Shown: one piece after another, positions 36,472-44,355 of the stretch
Numbering within the stretch: the stretch's first letter is position 1
Layout: each line of letters opens with the position of its first letter
Assembly: GCF_008704795.1 (NCBI RefSeq)
Contig: NZ_CP023690.1
Span: 5,652,501 to 5,716,500 of the forward strand
Source of the DNA: Streptomyces spectabilis
GTDB taxonomy: Bacteria; Actinomycetota; Actinomycetes; Streptomycetales; Streptomycetaceae
DNA: 64,000 nucleotides
Direction: 5' to 3'
Translations under genes and position numbers: made by a program
Notes under the pieces: model-generated
Database searches by the model: none
What the model saw: the letters and a program-made list of their open reading frames with translations, nothing else
Told to the model about the DNA's origin: nothing

Positions 36472-37746
36472 TCAGCCCCGCCCCGCCCTCCACCACCGCA
36501 CCCCATAAACCCCGCTCCCCACCACCAGCACCACCGCCCCCGCCACCACCGAATCCCCCGGCAGCGCGAACGCCAGCACCACGCACCCCGTGGCGCCCAC
36601 CACCGGCCCCACGCGCGCGCGTGGGGCCCGGCTCAGCGTCCAGGCCGACGCGTTGGCGATCGCGTAGTACACGAGCACCCCGAACGACGAGAAGCCCACG
36701 GCGCCGCGTACGTCCACCGTCGTGGCTAGGAGCGCCACCACCGCGCCCACGGCGAGTTCCGCCCGGTGCGGTACCTGGAAGCGGGGGTGCACGGCGGCCA
36801 GCGCCCCCGGCAGATGGCGGTCGCGCGCCATGGCGAGCGTCGTCCGCGACACCCCCAGGATCAGCGCGAGCAGCGATCCGAGGGCCGCCACGGCCGCCCC
36901 CGCCCGCACCACGGGCACCAGGCCCGGCGCCCCCGCGGCCCGTACGGCGTCCGCCAGCGGAGCCGAAGCCTCCGCGAGCCCTCCCGTCCCCAGGACGGCG
37001 AGCACCGCCACGGCCACGCACGCGTACACCGCGAGCGCGATGCCCAGCGCCAGCGGAACCGCGCGCGGAATGGTGCGCGCGGGATCCCGTACCTCCTCGC
37101 CGAGCGTCGCCACGCGCGCGTACCCGGCGAAGGCGAAGAACAACAGCCCCGCCGCCTCCAGAACCCCGCCGACCCCGCCGCCGGAAAGCCCCACGTCCAC
37201 ACGGGCCGCGTCGGCCTCGGCGGAGCCCAGGCAGACCGCGACGACCAGCACGAGGACCGCGAGCACCACGGCCACGATCACCCGGGTCAGCCACAGCGAC
37301 TTCCGTACGCCCAGATAGTTCACGGCCGTCAGCGCCACCACGGCCGCCACCGCGACGCCGTGCGCCTGCGCAGGCCACACGTACGCCCCGACCGTCAGGG
37401 CCATGGCCGCGCACGAGGCCGTCTTGCCGACGACGAACGCCCAGCCCGCCAGATAGCCCCAGAACTCCCCGAGCCGCTCCCGCCCGTACACGTACGTCCC
37501 GCCGGACGCGGGGTAGCGCGCCGCGAGCCGAGCCGAGGCCACAGCATTGCAGTACGCGACCACGGCGGCCACCGCGAGCGCGATCAGAAGTCCGGACCCG
37601 GCCGCGTCCGCCGCGGGCCCGAGGACCGCGAAGATCCCGGCCCCCACCATCGCGCCGAGCCCGATCACCACGGCGTCGCGGACCCCGAGCGTCCGCCGCA
37701 GCCCAACAGCCTCCGACGGCCCCCGCCGCCCCGTCCGCCTTGTCAT
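36472..37746 (-). CDS. APC-family amino acid permease
   Basis: 424 aa from ATG 37746. Twelve transmembrane segments can be counted. Helix 1 has the APC signature IGLGAMVGAGIFAVLGPAA, whose broken helix binds the amino-acid carboxylate; YPASGGTYVYGRERLGEFWG and FAFAGYARVATLGEEVRDPART follow. It should carry amino acids or amines in by H+ symport or exchange; the substrate is not deducible. It converges on yccF across the 8-bp microsatellite and is divergent from the GlsB-like gene at 37845. Confidence 0.9.
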   Translation of the reverse strand: MTRRTGRRGPSEAVGLRRTLGVRDAVVIGLGAMVGAGIFAVLGPAADAAGSGLLIALAVAAVVAYCNAVASARLAARYPASGGTYVYGRERLGEFWGYLAGWAFVVGKTASCAAMALTVGAYVWPAQAHGVAVAAVVALTAVNYLGVRKSLWLTRVIVAVVLAVLVLVVAVCLGSAEADAARVDVGLSGGGVGGVLEAAGLLFFAFAGYARVATLGEEVRDPARTIPRAVPLALGIALAVYACVAVAVLAVLGTGGLAEASAPLADAVRAAGAPGLVPVVRAGAAVAALGSLLALILGVSRTTLAMARDRHLPGALAAVHPRFQVPHRAELAVGAVVALLATTVDVRGAVGFSSFGVLVYYAIANASAWTLSRAPRARVGPVVGATGCVVLAFALPGDSVVAGAVVLVVGSGVYGVRWWRAGRG

Positions 37747-37844
37747 GGGCCCGCACCCTACCGACGCGCGGGAACCGCCCCCGGCCCGCGCGGCGTCCTC
37801 CAGGACAACAACGCACGAAAAGGCACGAAAGGTCAGGTCACCGC

Positions 37845-38111
37845 ATGGGTGTCATCAGCTGGATCATTCTGGGCCTCCTCGCCGGTGCCACCGCCAAGCT
37901 GCTGCTCCCGGGCCGCGACCCGGGCGGCTTCATCGGCACGACGGTGATCGGCGTAGCGGGCGCCTTCGTGGGCGGCTGGATCTCCGCGCGCTTCCTCGAC
38001 CGGCCCATAGCCGAGCACTTCTACGACGGCGCCACCTGGATGGCGGCCATCGGCGGCTCGCTCGTCCTGCTCATCGCCTACCGCATCCTCTTCGGCCACT
38101 CCCGGCGCTGA
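37845..38111 (+). CDS. GlsB/YeaQ/YmgE-family small membrane protein
   Basis: 88 aa from ATG 37845. The glycine-zipper helices WIILGLLAGATAKLLLPG, GGFIGTTVIGVAGAFVGGWI and the third helix WMAAIGGSLVLLIAYRIL are typical of the transglycosylase-associated (GlsB/YeaQ) family, linked to general stress. The open frame upstream is Arg/Pro-rich shadow of the permease gene on the other strand and is not used. A canonical terminator follows (38222-38256). Confidence 0.88.
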   Translation: MGVISWIILGLLAGATAKLLLPGRDPGGFIGTTVIGVAGAFVGGWISARFLDRPIAEHFYDGATWMAAIGGSLVLLIAYRILFGHSRR

Positions 38112-38221
38112 CTCCGCCGACTGCCCGAAGACGACCGTCCGTAGACGACCACCCGAAGACGTCCCCACCGGTACCTACGGAACACCTACGAGTTCCCCAC
38201 ACAGACCGCAGCCAGCAGCAA

Positions 38222-38256
38222 GGGCGGGCACCCGATCCGGGTGCCCGCCCCCTTTT
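38222..38256 (+). terminator. Canonical terminator shared by two convergent genes
   Basis: gggcgggcacccg (38222-38234) pairs perfectly with 38238-38250 over 13 bp, followed by CCTTTT. It lies after the GlsB-like gene (+) and just after the yajQ stop (-). Confidence 0.85.
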
Positions 38257-38273
38257 GACGTCCTGCGCCCTAC

Positions 38274-38762
38274 CTACCGGTAGTTGACGAACTGGAGCGC
38301 GAAGTCGAAGTCCTTGCCCTTCAGGAGGGCGATCACGGTCTGGAGGTCGTCACGGCTCTTGGAGCTGACGCGCAGCTCTTCGCCCTGCACCTGCGCCTTG
38401 ATGCCCTTGGGGCCCTCGTCGCGGATGATCTTCGCCACCTTCTTCGCGTTGTCCTGGGAGATGCCCTCCTCGATGGACGCGAAGATCTTGTACTCCTTGC
38501 CGGACAGCTGCGGCTCGCCCGCGTCCAGCGACTTCAGCGAGATGCCTCGCTTGATCAGCTTGGACTGGAACACGTCGAGGATCGCCTTCACGCGGTCCTC
38601 GCCGTTCGCCTCCATCAGGATCTTCTCGCCGGACCACGAGATCGAGGCGCCCGTGCCCTTGAAGTCGTAGCGCTGCGAGATCTCCTTGGCCGTCTGGTTG
38701 AGGGCGTTGTCGACCTCCTGCCGCTCGACCTTCGAGACGATGTCGAAACTGGAGTCGGCCAT
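38274..38762 (-). CDS. yajQ: YajQ-family nucleotide (cyclic-di-GMP) binding protein
   Basis: 162 aa, the usual length. [33 protein letters not shown] and [20 protein letters not shown] are the family hallmarks of the two-domain ferredoxin-like fold. Xanthomonas YajQ homologues bind c-di-GMP and act as transcription co-factors; whether that holds here is unknown. It is transcribed alone from the region next to tRNA-Tyr. Confidence 0.93.
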   Translation of the reverse strand: MADSSFDIVSKVERQEVDNALNQTAKEISQRYDFKGTGASISWSGEKILMEANGEDRVKAILDVFQSKLIKRGISLKSLDAGEPQLSGKEYKIFASIEEGISQDNAKKVAKIIRDEGPKGIKAQVQGEELRVSSKSRDDLQTVIALLKGKDFDFALQFVNYR

Positions 38763-38958
38763 GTCCTGTGGCTCCTTGTATCGGTAACTGCGTACTCAGC
38801 GGGTGCACGGCCTTCAGTCGCCGACCGCATCCGCAAAGCCTAGCCACTGCCCCCGCGCGGGGTGCCGATCAATCGGGTGGCGAAGCACCCCCGGGCATCA
38901 GGTATCGTTTACGTCGTTGCCACGGAGCGCCGCGAAAGCGGAGCGAGGCAGCAAACCC

Positions 38959-39040
38959 GGCGGTGTGCCCGAGCGGCCAAAGGGAGCAGACTGTAAATCT
39001 GCCGGCTCAGCCTTCCCAGGTTCGAATCCTGGCGCCGCCA
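38959..39040 (+). tRNA. tRNA-Tyr (GTA)
   Basis: 82 nt. Acceptor arms GGCGGTG (38959-38965) and CGCCGCC (39033-39039) pair with one G-T. Anticodon GTA is at 38993-38995 in the loop ctGTAaa. The long variable arm is as expected for bacterial tRNA-Tyr, and the T arm is CCCAG-GTTCGAA. The discriminator is A and CCA is not encoded. Confidence 0.95.
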
Positions 39041-39049
39041 CGCTGAGAG

Positions 39050-39095
39050 AGACCCTCTCCGACCTGCGATTACGCAAGGTCGGGGAGGGTCTTTT
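39050..39095 (+). terminator. tRNA-Tyr terminator
   Basis: The 16-nt arms 39050-39065 and 39077-39092 pair with a single wobble and are followed by TTTT (39092-39095). Confidence 0.8.
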
Positions 39096-39218
39096 CGTGT
39101 CTCTCGGAGCCTCTTGGTGCAATCGAAAACAGGTGACTTGCCACACAGTGCGGCGCCTGGATTCTGAGGCTGTCCAAGGTCTGGCGCCGACGACCCTGCG
39201 CCCCTACGTTCCTCAGCC

Positions 39219-39860
39219 ATGGGCAGGCCCAAGAAGAACAAGCCGCGTCGGCGTCGCCCGGTCGATCAAGGGCCGAGCGGCGGCTACGAGTGCCACGTCG
39301 AAGGTGTACGGGTGCGGCGGGCGCGGCGTGGCGAAGGGCGCCGCATCCGAGAAGTGCTGTCGGCGATCGACACCGACTACGAAGATCTCGACTACGCCGC
39401 TGACCGGATCGACACAGGTGTCTACGAGACCTCCGGGCCCGGCCTGCGCCGCGCCCTGGTCGCGGAGGCCACGGACGGGCCGAGCGTGGTGGGCGCCCTG
39501 CTCGCACTGCCGCCCGGCGCCCTCCTGCACCGGCTCCGCGAGGCCGGAATCCCGCAATCGGCGGTGAACGGGGTGGCCCGCAGCGTCGGGAAGCTCAAGG
39601 CCGTGGCCGTCGCGCCGGAGCGCAAAGGCGGCGGTATCGGAGCGGCTCTGGTGCGGGCTTTCGTCGACGAGTACGCCGCGGCCCAGTACGAAGTCGTGTT
39701 CGCCCAAGTCGACCTCGACAAGCCCGGCCTGGTCGGTTGGTACGAGCACATGGGCTTCGAGGCGCTGGGCCCCGGAGCGCCCCTGAGGCTGGACCACCAC
39801 GGGCGGGTGGCCATCTACCCCGAGGACGACGAACAACTCGTCGTGCGCGGCCTTCCGTAG
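39219..39860 (+). CDS. GNAT-family N-acetyltransferase
   Basis: 213 aa. Acetyl-CoA-binding motif A is LKAVAVAPERKGGGIGAALV (about residues 126-145) and motif B includes PGLVGWYEHMGF. The first 35 residues are very basic (KKNKPRRRRP) and precede the fold, perhaps for nucleic-acid or ribosome binding. Substrate unknown. Possible ribosomal-protein or tRNA-linked acetylation is only suggested by the basic tail. Confidence 0.85.
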   Translation: MGRPKKNKPRRRRPVDQGPSGGYECHVEGVRVRRARRGEGRRIREVLSAIDTDYEDLDYAADRIDTGVYETSGPGLRRALVAEATDGPSVVGALLALPPGALLHRLREAGIPQSAVNGVARSVGKLKAVAVAPERKGGGIGAALVRAFVDEYAAAQYEVVFAQVDLDKPGLVGWYEHMGFEALGPGAPLRLDHHGRVAIYPEDDEQLVVRGLP

Positions 39861-39901
39861 GAGAGCAACTCCGGGCCCGACCGGCCGAAGCGCGCCGCCG
39901 G

Positions 39902-39929
39902 GAGCCGGGAGTCGGGAGCCGGGAGTGGT
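39902..39929 (+). repeat. 14-bp imperfect tandem duplication
   Basis: gagccgggagtcgg (39902-39915) is followed by gagccgggagtggt (39916-39929), two mismatches. It lies between the acetyltransferase and the small zinc-ribbon gene. Confidence 0.6.
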
Positions 39930-39966
39930 GCGCGGCGGAAGCGGGCCCCATGGGCACACTGGTGTC

Positions 39967-40188
39967 ATGTCGTCCAGCTCAGCGCGCCGCAGACACTGCC
40001 CGGAGTGCCGCCGCGAAATCGCCGTTGTCGGCGGGCGGTTCGCCCGCCATGATCCGCCCGGGCCGCGCGGCGGGGAGGACCTGGTCTCGTGTCCCGGCTC
40101 GCGCCGGTTCGCCCAGATCGGTGCCGCGCAGCCCGCGCTCGACGGCTATGTGGTGCCGGAGTTCCCCGGGCAGTTGCCGCTGTTCTGA
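39967..40188 (+). CDS. Small zinc-ribbon-like protein
   Basis: 73 aa from ATG 39967; codons upstream of it are open but non-conserved. HCPECRREI gives one CxxC and a third cysteine follows in LVSCPGS, so a metal site is plausible but the fourth ligand would have to be a histidine (RHDPP). The C-terminus is hydrophobic (GYVVPEFPGQLPLF). I do not recognise a named family; short proteins with this pattern occur in Streptomyces. It ends just before the convergent NAD-binding protein gene. Confidence 0.6.
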   Translation: MSSSSARRRHCPECRREIAVVGGRFARHDPPGPRGGEDLVSCPGSRRFAQIGAAQPALDGYVVPEFPGQLPLF

Positions 40189-40213
40189 GGCCCCGTCAGC
40201 CGCTGTCGACGGG

Positions 40214-40870
40214 TCAGTTTCCGGCCACCGACTTCACGGCCACCGACACCGGCGTCGAACCACTGATCAGTTCCAGGGTCAGACCCGCTGTCGCCGGGGT
40301 CTCCAGGAGTTCGGCGAGGGCCCCCGCCACGTCGTCGCGGGGGACGGGACCGCGCCCCGTCGACGCCTCCAGACGTACGAGCCCCGTGCCGGCGTCGTCC
40401 GTGAGCATCCCGGGCCGCAGGATCGTCCAGTCGAGGGCCGAGCGGCCGCGCACGGCCGCGTCGGCCTCGCCCTTGGCGCGCAGGTACGCGTCGAAGACCT
40501 CGTCCCCGGCGTGGTTCGGATCCGCGCCCATCGACGACACCACGATGTACCGGCGCACGCCCGCCCGTTCCGCCGCGTCCGCGAACAGGACGGCGGCCGC
40601 GCGGTCCACGGTGTCCTTCCGGGCGGCGTCGCTGCCCGGGCCCGCGCCCGCGGCGAACACGGCCGCGTCCGCGCCCTCCAGGTGCGCCGCGACCTCCTCG
40701 ACGGACGCCGACTCCAGGTCGCACAGCACCGGCTCGGCACCGGCGTCCCGCAGGTCGGCCTCGTGCGCCGAATTGCGGATGATCCCTACGGCTTCGTCCC
40801 CGCGCGCGGCGAGCAGCCGCTCCAGCCGCAGGGCGATCTGTCCATGGCCTCCAGCGATGACAATGCGCAT
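40214..40870 (-). CDS. SDR-like NAD(P)-binding protein (YwnB/NmrA type)
   Basis: 218 aa from ATG 40870; the frame extends to 40942 without conservation. The glycine motif MRIVIAGGHGQIALRLERLL starts at residue 1. DAAVFAAGAGPGS, RYIVVSSMGA, SALDWTILRPGMLTDD and PRDDVAGALAELLE follow, as in Bacillus YwnB-like proteins. Probably cytosolic and redox- or stress-related. It converges with the zinc-ribbon gene and has the 33-bp repeat array upstream. Confidence 0.85.
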   Translation of the reverse strand: MRIVIAGGHGQIALRLERLLAARGDEAVGIIRNSAHEADLRDAGAEPVLCDLESASVEEVAAHLEGADAAVFAAGAGPGSDAARKDTVDRAAAVLFADAAERAGVRRYIVVSSMGADPNHAGDEVFDAYLRAKGEADAAVRGRSALDWTILRPGMLTDDAGTGLVRLEASTGRGPVPRDDVAGALAELLETPATAGLTLELISGSTPVSVAVKSVAGN

Positions 40871-40912
40871 GTCTCCGACGGTACGGCAGATCCGGCCGCT
40901 CGGCCTCGGACG

Positions 40913-41023
40913 GCGCTCACGGCACCCCCGCGCCCCCGTCATACGCGCTCACGGCGCCTCCGCTGCCCCCGTTGTACGCGCTCACGGCGCCCCCGCCGCC
41001 ACCGTCGTACGCGGTCACGCCCC
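40913..41023 (-). repeat. 33-bp tandem repeat at the amidohydrolase 3' end
   Basis: Units begin at 40913 (32 bp), 40945, 40978 and 41011 (partial), each starting gcg(c/g)tcacg. The rightmost unit holds the real TGA (41015-41017) of the amidohydrolase. Because the unit is a multiple of three plus conserved tca, every copy repeats a TGA in the same context downstream of the stop. This looks like slippage of the gene end. Confidence 0.75.
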
Positions 41024-42247
41024 CCGGCCCTGCCGCGGCAGATCCAGCGCCACCGAGGCCGCGGAGTCGCAGTACTCGCGTACCGCGCTGGTCCGGGCCA
41101 CCACGCGCCCCCGGTGCACCACCACACGGCTGTACGCCAGGGACAGCGCGCCTTCGAGGCTTTCGCCGCGGACGGCGAGGAGTTCGGCGGGGAAGCCCGC
41201 CTCGATCCTGACCGGAGGCAGGCCCATGGCCTCGCGGGCGGCCGAACTCACCGCGGCGTACGCCTCGTCGGGGCGCAGCTCACCGCGCGAGGCCAGGAGG
41301 TACGCCGCCTCCAGCGGATCCCCGCGGCCCACCGGGTTCGCGACGTCCCGCAGCGCGCCGCTGCCCGCCGCGACCCGCACCCCGGCGGCCCGCAGCAGGC
41401 GCGCCGGAGCCGTGCCGGAGTCGCCCGGCAGGGTGCCGCAGCCGCCCTGCGGCAGGCACACGACCGTCACCCCGGCTGCCGCGAGTTGCTCCGCCGCGCG
41501 CGCCGCGACGTCGGACGGCAGCCGCCCCAGACCGCCGCACGGGCCGATCGCCACGCCGGGCCGCAGGCCACCGGCCATCGCGGCGAACCGGCCGAGGCGC
41601 GCCGGGTCGCCGCCGTCCGTGTGCAGGTCGACGGGGCGGCCGTACTCCGCCGCGAGGTCGAGGACCGCCTCCGCGTAGCCCGTGGGATCGGGGTCCAGAT
41701 CCGGGCAGCCCCCCACGACGGAGGCCCCCATCCGCACCGCGTCCCGCAGCATCGCGACCCCGTCGGCCCCGGCCGCGCCCGTCAGGAGCCGCGGCACCGC
41801 GACGACGGACAGATCGACGAGCCCGCGCAGCGACCTGCGCGCCTTGAGCACCGCCTCCAGACAGCTCAGGCCCTGCACGTCCCCGACGCGTACGTGCGCG
41901 CGCAGCGCCGTCGCGCCGTGCCCGAGCTGGAGCAACGCCGCCTCGGTGGCGCGGGCTTGGACGTCCCGGGCGTCGTACGAGACGGGCCCCTCACGGAGCG
42001 CCGACAGCGCGGTGTCGCCGTGGACGTGCGGCTCGGCGGCGGCGGGCAACAGCAGATAGCCGCTCAGGTCCACGCGCGCGGCGTGCGCGCTGAGGCTGCC
42101 CGCCGTGCCGACGGCCTCGATGCGTCCGGCGCCGAGCCGGACGTCCACGGTCCTGCCGTCCGTGAGTCGCGCCCCGCAGAGCAGCAGGGCTCCGGACGCG
42201 GCGCCGGGCTCGGCGGAGTGGGGCTGCTGCGGCTGACTGTCGGGCAT
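41015..42247 (-). CDS. Amidohydrolase-fold protein, cytosine-deaminase-like
   Basis: 410 aa. The first metal motif is EPHVHGDTAL (HxH), the second VDLHTDGGD and the third near VAAGSGALRDVANP. Spacing matches the cytosine deaminase/atrazine hydrolase subgroup, but the usual HxDE and GTDN motifs are changed to HTDGG and GSGALRD. It may act on a different amidine, or be inactive. Beta-sandwich strands are present at both ends (LLLCGARLTDGRTVDVRLGAG). It is alone on its transcript. Confidence 0.75.
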   Translation of the reverse strand: MPDSQPQQPHSAEPGAASGALLLCGARLTDGRTVDVRLGAGRIEAVGTAGSLSAHAARVDLSGYLLLPAAAEPHVHGDTALSALREGPVSYDARDVQARATEAALLQLGHGATALRAHVRVGDVQGLSCLEAVLKARRSLRGLVDLSVVAVPRLLTGAAGADGVAMLRDAVRMGASVVGGCPDLDPDPTGYAEAVLDLAAEYGRPVDLHTDGGDPARLGRFAAMAGGLRPGVAIGPCGGLGRLPSDVAARAAEQLAAAGVTVVCLPQGGCGTLPGDSGTAPARLLRAAGVRVAAGSGALRDVANPVGRGDPLEAAYLLASRGELRPDEAYAAVSSAAREAMGLPPVRIEAGFPAELLAVRGESLEGALSLAYSRVVVHRGRVVARTSAVREYCDSAASVALDLPRQGRGA

Positions 42248-42630
42248 CGCGCTCCTGTGGCTCGTGGGCGGCGCGGACGCGGCTTCGAGGCGCGCAAGAT
42301 CACGCAGCGTGAGTCGAGCCTAGGACGGCGGTGGCCCCGCTTCGCGGAGGAGCGCAATAGTCGTACCGCTGTGGTGCGGGGCGCCGTGCCGCTCCGCTGC
42401 GGGCGTGCTCAGGTGGCTCGGGCGTGCTGGTGCGGGGTCGGCGAGCACAGTTACTGGTGGGGCGCCAGAGGACGCGCGTAGCTGGTGTGGCGCGAGTGTG
42501 CCGTGACCGGTCGCGGGGCGTCGCGATGCGTACGAGACGGGCTGATCGGGGCGGCTGCCACGACCCCGGACGGGCCTCGCGAAACGGATTTGGGCGAACG
42601 GCTGCCGACCGTGTAATGTCTTCATCGCTC
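42248..42630. other. 383-bp region upstream of the tRNA pair, no gene seen
   Basis: Open frames here have Arg/Pro/Ala-rich translations and no ribosome sites. The only functional signal is the tRNA promoter at 42590-42619 at the right end. The amidohydrolase promoter must be in the left part but is not obvious. Confidence 0.6.
42590..42619 (+). promoter_or_regulatory. Promoter of the tRNA-Thr/tRNA-Met unit
   Basis: TTGGGC (42590-42595), 18-bp spacer, TAATGT (42614-42619). The first tRNA base lies 12 bp downstream of the -10. Good agreement with vegetative promoters. Confidence 0.6.
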
Positions 42631-42703
42631 GCCCCAATAGCTCAGTCGGTAGAGCGTCTCCATGGTAAGGAGAAGGTCAACGGTTCGATTCCGTTTTGGG
42701 GCT
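42631..42703 (+). tRNA. tRNA-Thr (GGT)
   Basis: 73 nt. Acceptor GCCCCAA (42631-42637) pairs with TTGGGGC (42696-42702). Anticodon GGT is at 42664-42666 in atGGTaa. T arm AACGG-TTCGATT-CCGTT. Discriminator T; no CCA encoded. Confidence 0.95.
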
Positions 42704-42705
42704 CT

Positions 42706-42748
42706 GATGTGAAAGGTTCCTCGCTTCGGCGAGGATCTGCATCACATC
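42706..42748 (+). other. Stem-loop between tRNA-Thr and tRNA-Met
   Basis: Outer arms gatgtga (42706-42712) and tcacatc (42742-42748) enclose an inner hairpin cctcgc-ttcg-gcgagg (42719-42734) with a stable UUCG loop. It fits a processing structure between two co-transcribed tRNAs, not a terminator, as no T-tract follows. Confidence 0.6.
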
Positions 42749-42750
42749 GC

Positions 42751-42823
42751 AGCGGTGTAGCTCAGTCGGTAGAGCAAGCGGCTCATAATCGCTGTGTCAC
42801 CGGTTCAAGTCCGGTCACCGCTA
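42751..42823 (+). tRNA. tRNA-Met (CAT), elongator type
   Basis: 73 nt. Acceptor AGCGGTG (42751-42757) pairs fully with CACCGCT (42816-42822); a paired first base pair argues against the initiator form. Anticodon CAT is at 42784-42786. The anticodon stem AGCGG/TCGCT lacks the three G-C pairs of initiator tRNA. Discriminator A; no CCA. Confidence 0.93.
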
Positions 42824-42911
42824 CACACAGTAGCCGATTGCGGGGTCGGTCCTTCGATCGGCTACTCTTTATGCGTTCATCCGTCCATCCGTCCGTCATA
42901 GGAGCACTCAC

Positions 42912-43076
42912 GTGGCTGCCACCGACGTCCGCCCGAAGATCACGCTGGCCTGCGTGGAGTGCAAGGAGCGGAACTACATCACCAAGAAGAACCGGCGTAA
43001 CAACCCGGACCGTCTTGAGATGAAGAAGCACTGCCCGCGTTGCAACTCGCACACTGCGCACCGCGAGACGCGATAA
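42912..43076 (+). CDS. rpmG: 50S ribosomal protein L33
   Basis: 54 aa from GTG 42912, with GGAG 7 nt upstream. The four-cysteine (zinc-containing, C+) form is present: CVEC and [18 protein letters not shown] and [18 protein letters not shown] are family hallmarks. It follows the tRNA-Met gene by 88 bp and ends at a perfect terminator. In mycobacteria rpmG2 also sits before the hadAB-type dehydratase genes. Confidence 0.97.
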
Positions 43077-43090
43077 AGCACAGGCTAGAG

Positions 43091-43128
43091 CTGGAGGCCG
43101 CCCCCGTTGATTCGGGGGCGGCCTCCAG
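43091..43128 (+). terminator. rpmG terminator
   Basis: Perfect 16-bp stem, 43091-43106 with 43113-43128, loop ttgatt, then TCATTT. Confidence 0.85.
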
Positions 43129-43328
43129 TCATTTGTAGATCCAGTAGATCCAGAAGAGATCTGCGGGACCCAGTCTTTGTGGATCGCCGGTAGCGTCTCC
43201 GCCCGGTCCGGAACTCAGCCTCAGCCCCTGCGCGGCAAGGTCGTGGATCAGTCCGGGCATGCCACCGGTGGAACCGGGCTCGCGAGAATCCGAGCCCGTT
43301 GGAACCCAGCTGCAGGAGGTGCCGAGCC

Positions 43329-43787
43329 ATGGCGCTCGACCAGTCCTTCGTCGGGCGGACCTACCCGCCCACCGACCCGTACGAGGTCGGCCGCGAGAAG
43401 ATCCGCGAGTTCGCGGTCGCGGTGGGCGACGCCAACCCCGCGTACGCCGACCCGGAGGCCGCCAAGGCGCTCGGTCACCGGGACGTCGTCGCCCCGCCGA
43501 CCTTCGTGTTCGCCATCACGTTCAAGGCCGCGGGCCAGGTCATCGAGGACCCCCAGCTGGGGCTCGACTACAGCCGCGTCGTGCACGGCGACCAGAAGTT
43601 CGCGTACACGCGCCCCGTGTACGCCGGCGACCGGCTCACCGTCACCTCGACCATCGAGGCGATCAAGTCGATGGCGGGCAACGACATCCTGGACATCCGC
43701 GGTGAGGTCCACGACGAGGCGGGCGAGCACGTGGTGACCGCGTGGACCAAGCTCGTCGCGCGGGCGGCCGGGACCGAGGAGGCGTGA
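43329..43787 (+). CDS. HadA-like MaoC/FAS1-type dehydratase subunit (UPF0336)
   Basis: 152 aa from ATG 43329, with AGGAGGT about 9 nt upstream; the frame opens at 43299 without conservation. A single hot-dog domain with the UPF0336 features FVGRTYPPTDPYEV, VGDANPAYADPEAAKALG, APPTFVFAITF and HGDQKFAYTRPVYAGD. It lacks a catalytic His/Asp pair, which the HadB-like partner four bases downstream supplies. In mycobacteria the HadAB dimer is the FAS-II (3R)-hydroxyacyl-ACP dehydratase; here it may act in fatty-acid or polyketide-related beta-hydroxyacyl dehydration. Confidence 0.88.
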   Translation: MALDQSFVGRTYPPTDPYEVGREKIREFAVAVGDANPAYADPEAAKALGHRDVVAPPTFVFAITFKAAGQVIEDPQLGLDYSRVVHGDQKFAYTRPVYAGDRLTVTSTIEAIKSMAGNDILDIRGEVHDEAGEHVVTAWTKLVARAAGTEEA

Positions 43788-43791
43788 GGCG

Positions 43792-44220
43792 ATGACCGAG
43801 AAGATCGCATACGACGACGTCGAGGTCGGCACGGAGCTGCCGGCCCGGACCTTCCCGGTGACGCGCGCCACGCTGGTGCGGTACGCGGGCGCGTCCGGGG
43901 ACTTCAACCCCATCCACTGGAACGAGAAGTTCGCGGTGGAGGTCGGCCTGCCGGACGTCATCGCGCACGGCATGTTCACCATGGCCGAGGCGATCCGCGT
44001 CGTGACCGACTGGACCGGTGACCCGGCCGCCGTCGTCGAGTACGGCGTGCGCTTCACCAAGCCCGTCGTGGTCCCGAACGACGACAAGGGCGCGACGATC
44101 GAGGTCAGCGCCAAGGTCGCGGCCAAGCTCGACGACAACAAGGTCCGCGTGGACCTGCTGGCGACCAGCGCCGGACAGAAGGTCCTCGGGATGTCGCGCG
44201 CGGTCGTACGGCTGGCCTGA
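43792..44220 (+). CDS. HadB-like MaoC dehydratase subunit
   Basis: 142 aa from ATG 43792, 4 nt after the HadA-like gene. The hydratase-2 motif is intact: YAGASGDFNPIHWNEKFA (Asp and His), then LPDVIAHGMFTMAEA. It gives the catalytic residues to the heterodimer. rpmG-hadA-hadB order matches that seen near secE in mycobacteria. A terminator follows at 44266-44299. Confidence 0.9.
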   Translation: MTEKIAYDDVEVGTELPARTFPVTRATLVRYAGASGDFNPIHWNEKFAVEVGLPDVIAHGMFTMAEAIRVVTDWTGDPAAVVEYGVRFTKPVVVPNDDKGATIEVSAKVAAKLDDNKVRVDLLATSAGQKVLGMSRAVVRLA

Positions 44221-44265
44221 GAAGGCCCGGCCGCGAGACCGCGAGACCAGGTGACGAAGTAAGAA

Positions 44266-44299
44266 GTAAGGGGCGTCCTCCATTGCGGGCGCCCCTTAC
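44266..44299 (+). terminator. Terminator of the HadAB-like pair
   Basis: gtaaggggcg (44266-44275) pairs with cgccccttac (44290-44299), 10 bp perfect, 14-nt loop, no T-tract. Confidence 0.65.
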
Positions 44300-44326
44300 G
44301 CATGGGGCCCCGACCCCTCTTGACCT

Positions 44327-44348
44327 AGTTAGTGATTGAGTACTAACT
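44327..44348. promoter_or_regulatory. Operator GTTAGT-N8-ACTAAC, site 1 (TetR gene)
   Basis: AGTTAGT (44327-44333) and ACTAACT (44342-44348) form a perfect 7-bp inverted repeat with an 8-nt spacer, 8 bp before the TetR-family start. The same repeat and spacing recur at 45033-45052 before the MFS gene. Confidence 0.8.
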
Positions 44349-44355
44349 TACTCGC

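Noticed and set aside
36621..37840. N-terminal extension of the GlsB-like frame
   Set aside because: Pro/Arg-rich shadow of the APC permease; the 88-aa protein starting at 37845 is the normal family length.
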